A DNA stretch of 50,000 nt from Adiantum capillus-veneris. Its lineage: Eukaryota > Streptophyta > Polypodiopsida > Polypodiales > Pteridaceae. Shown here in pieces: positions 12,144 through 24,614 of this stretch. Numbering within the stretch: the first letter of the stretch is position 1; each line of letters opens with the position of its first letter. The notes beneath the pieces were generated by a model, which had not been told where the DNA came from, ran no database searches, and was given only the letters and a program-made list of their open reading frames with translations. A program made the position numbers and the translations under genes. The DNA is taken from NCBI GenBank assembly GCA_014529385.2, contig CM043969.1, positions 71,457,676-71,507,675 on the forward strand, read 5' to 3'.

Positions 12144-13726
12144 TGTCGTAATAACTAATATCTAATTCTCCTAAAGGATTTTCTCATGTTAAATTGAGCA
12201 TTTAATATGGAGAAGTGCGAGGGGAGAAAAATCTAGAATATTGGTTAAGCTGGCAGAACGGCCATAGTAGGGATCCAAAGGAGGGAAAATAGCGATCCAA
12301 AGGTGGGGCCATCTGGAAAAGAGCAATGTGCAAGAATGGGCTTTAAAGACCCTAAGGTTTAGCCCATTAAGACTTCCGAAATGCTAAGGTTCCAAAAATC
12401 AAAGGTTGTGTCCAATGGTCAAAGCTTATAAAAATTGGATGCTTTGTGTATGTGTGTACAAAAAGTCTTCATGCTTCCTACTTAGGAGGGGGCGAGCCCT
12501 GGAAGTAGGGGATGAGAGAGAAACTCACAAGCCTCCTTTACACAAAGGGAATGAGGGACATGTGTCAGCTCCCTAGCCCAAATGCCCACAAGGTGTACTC
12601 AAATCCTATTGGATGGCCATGGAGCTGGACCAATGAGAATTAAGTAGAGTAAAACTAGTTTAATTTATTTAAAAACATTTAGTGAAAGAATCAATAAGAA
12701 TAAATCTCTCTAAAAGACTATTGGACAGTCTCCCAAGGGGTCTAATGAGCATTCAGCAGCCCAATGGCTTGCCTGATTCCTATTGGCCGAAAAACAAAGG
12801 GGTCCAATGAGAGTTTAGTTGCATTAATTAATTACCTAAATCTCTCACAAAATGGGAAAGGGGGACACATGTCAGAAGGCGATCACTTATGCTACTTAAC
12901 TTTCATTAGCTAAGATGGGAGATGTCCAATGAGGTGCTAGCAAAAGCAAAAAGCAAGAGGGGTCGACCGAGAGAGAGAGGGGGCTGAATTTTACAAGGCA
13001 TTATTGCATACACACTCACACTAACTCATGTGTGAAGCAAGAAGACTCTCTCTCTCTCTCCTTTTCAAGCTTTAATGGAAAGCTTATCACCTACTCCAAG
13101 CTTGTGAGAAGGGAGGTCTACACCAACAACTCTTGGCTTTGTGATGCAAATCCAACCAAGAGCAAAGCTTCAGTGCATGCTCATCTCCTCTACCATCCTA
13201 ATTACTAAGCTAAGCTATGCTAATATGAGTGATTATGTGAGGAGATGTACATCTTTCTTGTAAGACTACTCCTTCTTCCTCTCAATCTACTCCCATAGCC
13301 GCTAGCTCTCACCATCTTCAAAGGCGTGTGAGGTCTTGGGTCTGAGACCGTGAGGAAATTGATGTTGTGTTTTATAAGTGTTTTTCTTAGTGCTTGAAGA
13401 TTCCATCTTCATTGCACTAGCTAGTACTGAATGAACACAAAGGATTGTATTGTAAAATGTCTTTTTTGATGGGGGAAACCATAATACAAAGCCTTTTGGA
13501 GGGGGGACTGGCTCCATGTAAATCCGGTCCTCAACTATTTTCAATAGCTTAATTCCTCTCTCTTTTGAACTATTGTTTGTACTATCTAACTAGGTGTTAT
13601 ACTTTTTGTTGCTCTCTCCACCCAAGCACTCTTGTTATTCTCATTAAGCATCTATTCTAATGAAATGCTCACTATGTTCATGCTATTTTCCGCTACAAAC
13701 AAGTTATTAGGCCATTAAATGTTTCA
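12144..13726 (+). repeat. 5' LTR of chromovirus copy B
   Basis: Begins TGTCGTAATAAC and ends ATGTTTCA, 1583 bp. It pairs with 37109-38632. The main difference is a segment of about 100 bp present here near 12290-12400 and absent from the 3' LTR, with the word GATCCAAA at both deletion edges. A CT-rich run lies near 13048-13063. The minus-strand ORF at 13302-13544 is an LTR shadow. Confidence 0.9.
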
Positions 13727-13744
13727 TTGGTATTAGAGCACAAG
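13727..13744 (+). promoter_or_regulatory. Primer binding site, initiator-Met tRNA type
   Basis: TTGGTATTAGAGCACAAG directly follows the 5' LTR. It differs by one base from the common plant TGGTATCAGAGC site complementary to the 3' end of initiator Met tRNA. It fixes the LTR end and the plus orientation. Confidence 0.85.
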
Positions 13745-14118
13745 GTTTCTCTTTTCTTGCTCAAGAAGGGAGGTCACTCAAGCTAGATATAAATTATTGG
13801 TATTATTAATTGCATTTGAGTAAGTAGAATAGGGATTTTTTAGCCTTGCAGTGCACCTGCCTTTGTGCAGATAACGGGGCATCATCGTTGAGAGCTATGG
13901 TCTTAATAGTGGAGTCCTACAGGGCTTAGCCACTATTGAGCTATTAGAAGCTTGACAGGAGCCGGTGCTATTTTGGTGTTGAACGACCCTCTCTTCTATT
14001 TCTTGCAATTAATGGTATTTGAGCCACATGTATAGTAGCTTGAGTGCTTTTTCTGAAGGGGTAAAGAGGAGTAGCAACTAGGGCTTGAAGTGCCAAAGTA
14101 CACCTAAAAGTTGCTAGA

Positions 14119-15014
14119 ATGGCTGACAATAGTAGAGAGAGTGAAATTAATGTTGATAACTTTGATTTTGCTAATGAGTAGGCTACTAATGATGCCCTTA
14201 TGCTTGTTAATTACCTTGTTACTAGGCTTCAACAAGCCATGGGAAATCCATCCCTCTAAAGTGAAGTGCAACGGTAGCTTTGTGCTCATGGCATTCTCCA
14301 AACTCCCCCCCATGATGAGAGAGTACCTAAGAAGCCTCCTTGTGAGACTCCCAAAAGAGGCCTCTCTCTGATTCAGGAGGAAGAAGAGAAGGGCTTAGAA
14401 ATTTTCTTCTTGATGACGCATCTCCTTGTCAAAGGAGAACTCAAGAGCCCCCACCGAAGGAACAAGAAATAAGTGAGTCTCCTGCCACATCGGTGGAGAT
14501 GGCTCCACGAAGACGGAGGGCTAAACACTCTCCATCACCTCCAAAAGAGAGAATACCATCACATACGTCTCCACACCATACTTCAAAGAGGGATGACAAA
14601 AAGCAAGAGAAGAAAAAGGCTAGAAAGAGGACACCCTCTTCTCCATCTTCTTTATCCTCTTCCTCTTATGAAAGTGATGGTGCAGACAAAGAAGATCAAG
14701 GCAAGAAAAAGGTGAGAAAGAGGTCACCCTCTTCTCCATCTTCCTCAAATTCTTCATCTTCTAAAGAAAGTGATGGTGCAACCTTTGAACCATCAAAAAG
14801 AAGAGGCCATAGGAAGTCCTATGCCACATGGAAGAGGTAATCCAAGCTCAAGAAGTTCAAAGAGGGAGGAAAGAGCATCTCTTTCCTTACTTACGATGGC
14901 ACCTTTGCTGTGACGGACAAAGTCTTGGCCTTTATCCAACAATTCGATGCGGCGTTTGGAGATGAGGGCTTCACGGAGTCCTCTAAGCTACGCTATGTAG
15001 ATATGCACTTTCAA
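14119..15014 (+). pseudogene. Gag of chromovirus copy B, 5' part
   Basis: ATG at 14119 begins MADNSRESEI; the frame has an early TAG and shifts. A Lys/Arg/Ser-rich low-complexity region (14493-14840, with KKARKRTPSSPSS-type repeats) follows. After a TAA at 14838 the same frame carries the capsid-like start (SFLTYDGTFAV, VLAFIQQFD). It stops at HFQ (15006-15014), where the TIR transposon inserted. The capsid region resumes at 22188. The low-complexity linker is duplicated internally (PSSPSSLSSSS and PSSPSSSNSSSS). Gag would form the particle shell; this copy cannot be made intact. Confidence 0.8.
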
Positions 15015-15068
15015 GAGGAATTTAAAACTCCGAGCAAACTTTTCCGAGCAATCATAAAAACGAGCAAA
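15015..15068 (+). repeat. Left terminal inverted repeat
   Basis: Starts GAGGAATTTAAAACTCCGAG and holds GAGCAA at three places (about 15032, 15046 and 15062). It matches the reverse complement of 22134-22187 in register. Reiterated subterminal words are a common form of transposase binding site. Confidence 0.7.
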
Positions 15069-15100
15069 ACCCATCAAGACTCCATATAGAACTTAAATCA

Positions 15101-15320
15101 TAATAGAAAACATTTAGCATGAAATTACATATAATTTATCTATCATTGTCCCTGAACACCTCAAGCATTCCACATGGAGACTTCAATCATCCACACTTAT
15201 ATTAACTCCTGAATAGGAAACATTTAGCATCAAAATACATATTATCTATCTACCATTGTCTCTAAACACCTCAAGCATTCCTCATGGAAACTTCAATCAT
15301 CCACTCTTATATTAACTCCT
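15101..15320. repeat. 110-bp tandem duplication
   Basis: Two units starting at 15101 and 15211 share AACATTTAGCAT, CACCTCAAGCATTCC and TATATTAACTCCT in the same order, with about 10% differences. A (CT)n run follows at 15404-15445. Confidence 0.85.
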
Positions 15321-15401
15321 TGATTATCCAAGGGTATGCTCCCTCCTCCGAAGCACGGCGCATGGTCATCGATAGTCAGACCATGGTAAATGCTTAGACA
15401 A

Positions 15402-15449
<48 letters not shown>

Positions 15450-17590
15450 GAATGAAGAGAGGGGTTTCTCAATACATAATCTTATGGCAAGTGCTTGTAG
15501 GGAGAGAGACTTATTTATTCTCTCAATACTGTCAAGAAATGCCTAGTTTAGGGAATTTATTGAAGAAGTAGGTTTAATAGAGTTTATTGGTAGGTTGGAG
15601 CTAATACGAACAATGTGTATTGCAATCTTCTAAATTGTATCTTATTGAAATTGGAGATAAATCATTTTCGGTGGGTGGCTTTATTTTTTCTAAATCCGAA
15701 AAAAGATGTTTCAGCTTACAATCATGACACTTGTCAAACCAAGAGGAAAATGAAAATATCCTCCACACTCTTGAAAAGAATAGTGTGAAAGCATTAAAGA
15801 AATCCTTAAATTTCAAGTCTTTTATAAATTTGATTGAAAGGAACTTTTTATATTAAAGAAAGATTTTTTTGTTGAACACTTAGTTGCAGTCAAACTCCTT
15901 TTGATTAGATGCAATAGTAGCCAAAAGGCATATACACTTCTGCAAAGAACCTCACAAATGTAAGTACACGTAGGTAAAGTGATTGTTTCCTATATAGCCG
16001 ATAAAGTGATTGTTTCCTATATAGCCAAAATAGAATGTAATAATGAGATGATGCAAAATTTCACGATGTTGGTTACATTTTTTAGCTGTCTTGTGCTTGT
16101 TCTTATAATTATAACATTTAGACATTTCATCTCTCTCCCCCGCCCTCTCTCTCAATCATGCTTTGATTAATTTAAAATAAACTATCCTAATGTAAGGTGA
16201 CTGCCACATCATTCCATCTGCCAGTGCACGTAGTCATCATCGGCCCAGGTTGAAGGAATGAAGAGCACCACATTTATTTTTAATACCACATGAAGATTTT
16301 GATATACTACAAAAGTGAAGGAAGAGGCTCTCTCTATACTACTATCACCAACGCACATGCAGTGCATGTGATCAAGAGGTTCAAAGAGCTGGATGCAAGA
16401 GCATTCACGATAATTCGATCGATAGATTCACCATCGTCAACATCTCTACCTTTTCGATTGTAGGATAATCTGCCATGCACGGAGGGCTTCAACATCTTCT
16501 CCTCCCTTCTTGTGGGACTCTTATAAGATTGCCACAGTGTATGCAACGACTTCGTTCCGCTCCTACGGATTTCTTTTGACATGTCCATTGTGTAATCATG
16601 TTGGAGCCTCTCCACTACCTTGTGGAGTTGTCCCACCCCTAGTAGGTGGTGCTATGTTTTGTAGAATCTGAAAAAAGTGAAATCCCACTACACATTTATA
16701 TGAGCACTTACCCCAGAGGGTACCCCCCTCCAAGGGCTCAATAGGTTTTATTTGTTGTTATACAATCAACAACTTTAACACAATGGTGCTGGCTAGGAAT
16801 GGAAAATATGAGGGTCCATATTCATTTAAGCTTGTTAAAGGCACACAAGGTGAGGCAAGAAGGTCAGCAGTCTTCATTTTGACTAGTGGCCAAATATAAG
16901 CAAAGTCCCTTTAAAAAAAATCTATGAGTGATTTGGCACTGACACAGACTCTCTCTGAGAATTTCCAGAGGCTATGGAGTCTCTTTATTAGTTTTCAGGG
17001 CGAGCTACAAAAGAGGAGACCCTTATTAAGGAGGATTTTATGGGCAAGAATGGTGAGGTGATGAAGATCATGGAGGAATTGCCGACATGAAGGGTAAAGA
17101 TGGGGTTCGTCTTCCATAGTTGCATGTTCACAAAAGGCAATCCATCCCCCTTCTCCTCTTGCTTATGGGATGGAGCATAGTCGACTCTTTTACCGAGAAA
17201 GATCAACGAGTGATGCCTTTTGGGTCCCGGCTCCGCTTGGATATGGGGTGGAAAGGTGTAGGAGTAGCAAGCAAGGGAGTTGGCTCGGTATTAGTTAATG
17301 TAGAGGGGTTTTCACACTTTGATGCTCCTTTGATGCCCTTGTTTACCTAGCAACCTCTTCACCTCCACAACATGGGAGACTCAGCGCCTCTCTTTGTCGT
17401 TAAATGAGTTACTCAAGCCAATCGATGGCTATATGTGTATTAAATACCACAATGGCATAATCATGTTGACCTTTGGTGTTTCCTTAGTGCTGTTTCCTCT
17501 CGCTACCTTCTATTCGCTACTCGTTCTCTTCCAAAACCACCAATGCTATTGCACCTGCAGATGATGCCAACAACATGAGGAGTGCACTAT
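15321..17590. other. Transposon interior, no recognised gene
   Basis: Contains a (CT)n tract at 15404-15445, a 26-bp tandem duplication around 15975-16026 (AAAGTGATTGTTTCCTATAT twice), and several ORFs of 60-100 codons. The minus-strand ORF 16334-16636 (100 codons; motifs GQLHKVVERLQHDYTMDM, KSLHTLWQSYKSPTRREEKM) has the look of a real protein fragment and could be another captured exon, but I do not recognise it. A repeated 66-bp block (GCAACAACATGAGGAGTGCA) lies at about 17560-17690. Confidence 0.4.
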
Positions 17591-17781
17591 TTTAATTTTG
17601 CTTGTTGTCCCTTATTTGCAGACGATGCAACAACATGAGGAGTGCACTATTTTTGTTTTGCTTGTTGTCCCTTCTTTGCAGATGGTGCTCTCTGTGCTGC
17701 TTGTTGTCCATTGACTCCAAATGCTCGTTGTTAGACTCTACCCTCTCTGCAACGAGCTCATCAGCAGCTTTCTTGAAAGTG

Positions 17782-17834
<53 letters not shown>

Positions 17835-17884
17835 GGACTCATAGAAACTAGTTTTGCATTTGACATTCCTGGTTTGAAAGGGGT

Positions 17885-18305
17885 GGTACAATATAGAAGC
17901 CTTGATACCTTCGACAGAGACTGCATGCTTTGCAAGCTCACCAGGTAAGAGAAGCCGCACTACAGTTTGAATCTCCCTGCTGGTGATGGTGGGCTTCTTA
18001 TTGTAGCGAGCAAGGCGAACTGCCTCTTGCGTAATCTTCTCAAAAATTTCATTGATGAAGGAATTCATGATGCCCATGAACTTAGAGGAGATACCTTTGT
18101 CGGGATGCACCTACTTGAGAACTTTGAAGATGTAAGTCTTGTAGGTCTCGATGCTCCTGGCCTTCTTTTTCTTCTTCTTGCCACTGCCTTTCTTAGCAGG
18201 AGCAGGCTTCTTCCAGCCGGTTTCTTATTTGCCTTGACGCCCTTCTGTGCCTTCTGCTCGGCTTCTGCAGCGGGGGTAGTGCTTTCCTTTGATTTGGGCT
18301 GCCAT
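17885..18305 (-). pseudogene. H2B: Histone H2B pseudogene
   Basis: Translating the minus strand gives a near-complete plant H2B. The N-terminal tail is Lys/Ala/Pro-rich and split between frames. The histone fold follows, with [51 protein letters not shown] and [15 protein letters not shown] is at 18303-18305. Defects are a frame break near the start, a second one in the tail, and TAG at 18111-18113 where KQVHPD is expected (Gln to stop). The C-terminal residues also diverge, after EGIKA. H2B packages DNA in nucleosomes; this copy cannot. The frame runs on into a (GA)n repeat translated as Arg-Glu. It lies inside the TIR transposon, so it was probably captured. Confidence 0.88.
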
Positions 18306-18435
18306 AATTAGAACTCTGCAAAATAGAACACCATCAGTCGATGAAGATGCGGAGTGGTCTTCTCACACCGTAGCCGGTGTTCGAACTATCAGAGACACAC
18401 TTTTTTGTATTTAGCATTTTCCAGTACCTCTCAAA

Positions 18436-18533
18436 GCCCTCTCTCTCTCTCTCTCCCTCTCTCTCTCTCTCTCTCAAAATGGATACTTCGCGCGCTACAG
18501 ACAAGGCAACCCACGCAATGCTGCGGAAGATGG

Positions 18534-18565
<32 letters not shown>

Positions 18566-18615
18566 AGCAGTTACCCCCTTTCGCTCACGTTCCCTCTCTC
18601 TCTCTCTCTCTCTCT
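18436..18615. repeat. CT and CA microsatellites beside H2B copy
   Basis: (CT)n at 18439-18476, (AC)n at 18536-18565 and (CT)n at 18590-18615. Further tracts occur at 17784-17831 (CT), 18810-18842 (CT) and 19110-19136 (GA). They make the captured-gene portion of the transposon unusually rich in dinucleotide repeats and create false ORFs. Confidence 0.9.
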
Positions 18616-18808
18616 ATCTTTCTGTGACTCTCACACTGTCACACACACATTCTGATGGCTAGTATGAGAGAGGGAGAGTGTTGGGCTTTGTCTGTCTGCA
18701 CCAGAGATGACGGACCTAACAGTCTTGCAGCAGCGTGAAGGAGAGTGCAACAAAAAATCGATTTAGGTAGATGATTGACTAGGAGAATGAGTTTTATATG
18801 CCAAATTT

Positions 18809-18844
<36 letters not shown>

Positions 18845-19103
18845 AACACAAGGAGCTGATCTCAACTCACGTTGTCATGCATGAAGTTCAGCCCCCTCGT
18901 GCCGGCGAGCTACGCGACGTCGTCGCCACTGAAAACAATGTAGTACGGAGATGGATATAAGGGCTGGCAATCTATCATTAATAGAGTTCCTCATGCGGAG
19001 CCGCACCCACCAGCACAATATCATCGGAAACCGACCCTCTGTCCCTCTCTCTAAAAACTATCTGAAAGAGCTCACGCCGGCACGTGCTCATTCTGATAGT
19101 TTT

Positions 19104-19135
<32 letters not shown>

Positions 19136-19180
19136 TCTTTCTCTTTGAGGTTCCCAGACAGGTGCCCGTGATGGAGTGAT

Positions 19181-19555
19181 GGCGAGCATGTCTTTGGTGT
19201 TGCGCTTATCTTTGCCTCATTCAATGAAACCCTTGTGCATGCCGCTCACCTATCTGGCAAGGAGACACTTGCTCGTGTTATGGGTGGCATGAAGGTGAAA
19301 TCTGATAGAGATGAGTCTTCCACGTATGCAGCCATGCTTGCTGCTCAAGAGTGCAAGGAGTTGGGGATAACAGCTCTGCACATCAACCTGAGGGCAACTG
19401 GCTGGAACAAGACCAAGACACCCGGGCCTGGTGCAGAGTTAGCATTGAGAGCACTTGCTCGTTCTGGCATGAGGATCGGACAAATTGAGGATGTCACCCC
19501 TATCCTGACAGATAGCACACGAAGGAAAGGTGGTCGGAGAGGTCGCAGGCTGTAA
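19181..19555 (+). pseudogene. RPS14: 40S ribosomal protein S14 (uS11) pseudogene, 5'-truncated
   Basis: One open frame of 124 codons to TAA at 19553-19555 matches cytosolic ribosomal protein S14: [51 protein letters not shown] and the diagnostic end [11 protein letters not shown]. The first 25 or so residues are missing (a TGA lies just upstream near 19169). Four residues are also missing between AAQ and CKELG, and several conserved positions have changed. No intron interrupts it, although plant S14 genes usually have introns, so a cDNA origin is likely. A (GA)n tract lies about 45 bp upstream at 19110-19136. It sits inside the TIR transposon with the H2B copy. Confidence 0.9.
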
Positions 19556-20069
19556 GGCTAGCCACCACAGGACTGCTTGGACGTCAACAAAGCGAGGAAA
19601 GATGTGGATGTTCTAGCTCCAATGGTGCTTGTCACTATTACTATTGGATTATTGAAATTACAAGTTTTCTTTGTGTTGTGGCTCAGGAGCTTTGTTGGGT
19701 TAGGTTATGAATTAGTGACTAATTTTTTCAAAAAAATAAAAAAAGAGAGGGAGCGAGCGAGAGAGAGAAGGTTTACATGCTTCAAATTTCAATCAGTGTG
19801 CCAATGTAAAAAAAAAAGCAACAGGAGAATCTTTGACAAATGCCGATTACGGAGCTAGAAAGAAAAAGGAATGAAGCACAGCTTGCAGGCGTCACATGAG
19901 GAGAGGGAGGCGAGCGGAGAGACCAACAGATCGCACGAGCCGAGGAGTATCAAGAATGGTCTTGCAAGGTGGGGGGAAGACCAATAGAGGCTAGTGCTTT
20001 GGAGCACATATGGAGCTGGCAGGTGCAGTGAATTTTTTTAAAATTTATGTTTCGCTATGCAACACAGCT

Positions 20070-20160
20070 CGATGCGTCAACTGATGTGGTTAGATAGTGA
20101 GGTTGCGACTATATACTCTTAGGGTTACGAGATCAAATCCTGGTCCTAAAATTTTGGAGC
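20070..20160 (+). repeat. Possible tRNA-derived SINE head
   Basis: GTGGTTAGATAGTGAGG at about 20083 resembles a pol III A box. TACGAGATCAAATCCTGG about 40 bp later resembles a B box. The spacing suits a tRNA-derived SINE. No A-rich tail or target duplication was found, so this rests on two loose motif matches. Confidence 0.3.
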
Positions 20161-20242
20161 ATAACACAAAGGGTAAGGTTGGAAGGGTTGGATCCAACAT
20201 GAATCTATTGTAGAAATGAATATAATTTAGAATGAAAAAGTA

Positions 20243-20535
20243 GTGATTCTGAGTCGAGAAAACCAATTTCACAAATATACAAAATCCTTTGTATGGTAGA
20301 TCCAAAGAGGAAAATTTTCAAAATAATCGCCATTCTTTTTAATTTAACTCTAATCCTTCTTTCCCTCCAATCAACACAATCAGCATTTAGGATTCTGAGT
20401 TGAGATAATCAATGTCACAAATATACAAAATCCCCTATATAGTAGATCCAAAGAGGAAATTTTTCAAAATAACCACCATATATTCTTTTCAATTTAACTC
20501 TAATCCCTCTTTCCCTCCGACTAACACAATGTTTT
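20243..20535. repeat. Tandem duplication of about 147 bp
   Basis: Two adjacent units share GATTCTGAGT, TTTCACAAATATACAAAATCC/TGTCACAAATATACAAAATCC, GTAGATCCAAAGAGGAAA and TTTAACTCTAATCC in order, each ending before ACACAAT. Confidence 0.85.
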
Positions 20536-20764
20536 GATTTTTCAACAGGCTCAATTCTAAGCTGAGGCACACTTTCCCCAAGAAGTGGCTTCAATGGTTG
20601 CCAATTTGTGCGTAACCTATAACCAGCCGTGCTACATTCTTGTGAGAACTACGAGCAATTGTGTAATTATTTAGATATAGGACCCAAATTTTATGAGAGC
20701 CTGAAAAAAGTACATCGCAAGTGCCACTTTGCTTGTCGCGATCTACCATTCCCAATGCCTAGGA

Positions 20765-20915
20765 GCAGGCGCAACTGGTTGCCAACTAGTTGCACCCTTT
20801 CTTTTTCCATCACAGGTGTCACATTGATTATCGTGGTCTGTCGTTTCCAAATTGCTCCACCCTTGCGCCTAGGAGCAAGGAGGGTGCAACTGGTTGCCAA
20901 CTAGTTGTGCCCCTT
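20765..20915. repeat. Repeated block with palindromic core
   Basis: CAACTGGTTGCCAACTAGTTG occurs twice (about 20770 and 20888), each following CCTAGGAGCA and followed by G(C/T)(A/G)CCC. CAACTAGTTG within it is a perfect 10-bp palindrome. Confidence 0.7.
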
Positions 20916-21044
20916 TTTTTTTCAATTTCTCATGTCCTGGCCTAGAGAATTGGGAAAACTCAAAGAGTTCTCTCAAAAAAAAACTCATTGAATGAGTTCA
21001 GACCGGCACAGATTCTTTCAGAGAGGCTTTAATTTTTTAGATAT

Positions 21045-21817
<773 letters not shown>

Positions 21818-22133
21818 AAGCATCTTCTCAACGTTCTTCCCAATGGACAGACATGACAACTCTTGGTTTGGGAAGTCCCTATCGTCTGCAAAACATTGCG
21901 TTATCAATATGATGCAACCCTTTCCCTTATCTACCTAGCATGATTTCCATGCCACCTTGTCTTGAGAAACCACAAGCTCAAAAGAGATTAAATTTTACCG
22001 CAAATAAATTATGGCCTTCTTGATATCTACCTCTATATGAGTTTTGAGAAATGTGTGTGTGTGTGTGTGTGTGTGTGTGATATCTCTCTCTAGAGAAGAA
22101 GTATACATATACTTAAGCAACTCACTTAATAAC

Positions 22134-22187
22134 TTTGCTCGGTTTTGAGCTTGCTCGGACAAGTTCGCTCGATGTTTGGTAGAACTC
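22134..22187 (-). repeat. Right terminal inverted repeat
   Basis: The reverse complement starts GAGTTCTACCAAACATCGAG and carries the same three GAGCAA words as the left arm, in register. It is followed by the 9-bp duplication CACTTTCAA. Confidence 0.7.
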
Positions 22188-22345
22188 CACTTTCAAAAGT
22201 CTGCCAGGCAATGGTGGTCTAGCCTACAGACCAACGGTGAAGCTCCACAAACATGGAAAGCTTTAAGAGCTTCCATTATGAAGCAGTTTTTGGCCACTGA
22301 TGCCAAAGACAAAGTACTCACCGAATGGCGAAGCTTGAAGCTCTC
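22188..22345 (+). pseudogene. Gag of copy B, middle part
   Basis: HFQKSARQWWSSLQTNGEA and ITMKQFL-like text (KALRASIMKQFL, then EWRSLKL) is the classic retrotransposon Gag capsid signature. The piece lies between the two nested insertions. It resumes the frame left at 15014 and is cut at 22345 by the minus-strand LTR element after CTCTC. The frame continues at 32886. Confidence 0.88.
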
Positions 22346-23417
22346 TGTTGGACGGGTACGCCGTGACGGACGTCAGCATAGCGAGAAATCACCTAACATA
22401 TAATGTCAATTGAGGACAAAGCTCGACCTGCAGGCACGTGGAAGCAAGCAAAGGGTGTCAACCTCTACTCGACCGACTAATGACTACTTCCTACAGAGAT
22501 ATCAAATCTACATGCCATCGGTTCTGTGAATGTGAGAGTCTCCTATGATGCTACCGCAAGCCAAAAGCCCATTAGATGTTCTCGAAAAGTTACGAAACTT
22601 GAGGGATATCCTATCAACACCAATAGGCCACTCTTCCTAAGGTCCGTGACCAAAAAAACCTACTCAATACCCTCCGTGCAGAAAACACGTAGGATGTCTG
22701 GCCGGTTTTTGCAGGTCGACATTTCCGAAAACTAAAGTGCCTAATGTGTAGCTCTACTTGCTGTGATCGCGTGGATATGCTGAAATGCAAAAACGGACAA
22801 CAGTTACTCACCGAAACTCCAAAAGTAGCTCGCAGGTGAATCTGCCAAAACACAGACGAACGCGCGTGATGTAAGCATCAACGCGTAGCTCTCCTCATGG
22901 GCAACTCACTGCTACTCTCCGTTTGTGATTCCGACCACTGTAGCTCCTGTAGCACACACACACACACACACTCTTTCACTCTCTCGCAGTCTCCCAACGA
23001 CAGAGAAGATCCGATTTATTAGAAGTCTCCTTACAAAGCTTTAGGTTTTGGCTTATATACTAAGCCTTAGAAAACCTAATGTCCGACCAAAATGACCTTA
23101 TTTGTCCCTAGGCTTCTATAGAGATTAATTACAACACTGTGAGGTGGCTTCGCTCATCCAACAAGCATCTGTGGCCAAAATACAATTGCTAACTTAAAAT
23201 ATGAAGTTCCCGTAAACATTACAAAAGTGGCCGTAATGGCTCAAAATGATAATAATGGGATATTTGATGATGTCCATGAGCTTGTATTTTCACATTACAG
23301 CATCCATCTTCGTCTTCCTCACTTCATCAACATCTTTATTTGGAATCTTTAGAGAATCTTTGAGGGATCTTTATGGAATCTTTGTGGAAGCGTTGTTGAA
23401 AGGTTGACCTTTCAACA
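22346..23417 (-). repeat. 3' LTR of the minus-strand element
   Basis: Plus-strand ends are TGTTGGACGG and CTTTCAACA, so TGTTG/CAACA termini. It differs from 31812-32879 at about 30 sites (about 3%) plus a 4-bp CA-repeat length change. Most differences are transitions. A (CA)n tract is at 22951-22972. The LTR holds the half-site CACGTAGGATGTCTGGCCGG near 22686. Confidence 0.93.
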
Positions 23418-23431
23418 CCTCCCCCCCTCCG
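23418..23431 (-). promoter_or_regulatory. Polypurine tract of the minus-strand element
   Basis: Read on the minus strand, CGGAGGGGGGGAGG directly precedes the 3' LTR. Two shorter look-alikes are upstream: CGGAGGGGGAG at 23599-23609 and a 13-base identical copy at 27836-27848. Confidence 0.85.
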
Positions 23432-24614
23432 AAGTCTTGTCGTCCCCAACAAGACCCTATGTCTGCAGTGGCCTTGGCGAGTGGTTCATGTTTTGGTGTT
23501 GGTTGAATCTTTTGTTGTTGCAGTTGCTTCTACCAGATGCTTTGTATGTTGTAGGGTTACCTTTTTCTTGTACATGTAGTGTAGTTGAAGCTTTATCTCT
23601 CCCCCTCCGATTGGTTGTTGTAGCGTGAATAGGTTGAGTGAGGTTTGTTGTTGAGGCAAGGCTTTATCATGGCAGATCTGTATTGTTTATTCTTTGGGTG
23701 TCATCCTGCATGTGTACCTGTAAACTTGAAGCCTTTTTGAATTTTTTTCTAGGCCCCCTTTGATCCTGTAGTTGATGAGCATGCAGTTGTTTGGGGATGT
23801 CGTTGGTCTGCTTTTCTGTGTTTTTATAAGAAAAATAAAATGTGGCGTATATTACAAAATGAAGGTCTTGGATACCTGGATAGGACTAAAGGGAAAAACC
23901 CAGTGGGAAAAAAATGCCTTTATTCACCATTAAATGTCAGGATATGTATTGATGTAACCGAGTTTTGTTGAGTTAAAGTACTTATGGCCGTATGGCTACT
24001 ATTATTGACTTGATATACATTGGATAAGTGTTAGTAGCTTGAAGTCAGATTCATTGTTGTTGAGCAAATTCTTATGAAACCTGTTACTGCTTTGTCATCG
24101 TCATTTTGTTGTGTACGTGCATGGGTGGAACACAGAAAGCGTGCCGGATGCAAATGTCCAATGATGGGACATTATATATGCTTGCACAGATAGATGCATG
24201 GGAAACAATATGCGGTGCGAGAGGAGTTTGAATGGGTGCTTCCAGGAGTGAACGTAGCTAGAGAAGCAAAAATATATTTGACTTCAAGAGATGTCGTTAC
24301 TCACAAGAAGGGTTTTTGTTGACGAGATTTTTTTCACTCTACTCACTGTGTTCATGTGCGTGAGTGTTTTCTGGACTACTCCGCCACTCCACCATTTAAA
24401 ATAGTAGACTTTGACTCTTATGCTCACCTCTTCCAGCATGAGTGACATGACTTTATGTATGCTCAACTCTCCAGCTTGAGCTTTAATCTAAATATCTAGA
24501 CTCATAGACCACAAAGAATATTAAGACATGAAGCTTGGGTCTAATGCTTGCTCATTTAGTGGCTCAGCTGCCCGACTCTTGACTCTTATGCCATGATTTT
24601 TATGGCGACTTGAC
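23432..24614 (-). other. 3' non-coding region of the minus-strand element
   Basis: No reading frame continues past the stop at 24615 with recognisable domains. A second polypurine-like run is at 23599-23609. Small ORFs (23404-23628 plus, 24284-24466 minus) show no features. This is where RT would be expected in an autonomous relative, and none is visible. Confidence 0.6.

Noticed and set aside
17592-18110. A 172-codon H2B-fusion protein with an Arg-Glu repeat
   Set aside because: The tail is the histone pseudogene running out of frame into a (GA)n microsatellite.
22346-23417. Segmental duplication of host DNA with 31812-32879
   Set aside because: TGTTG/CAACA ends, adjoining primer site and polypurine tract, and the CTCTC duplication show these are LTRs.
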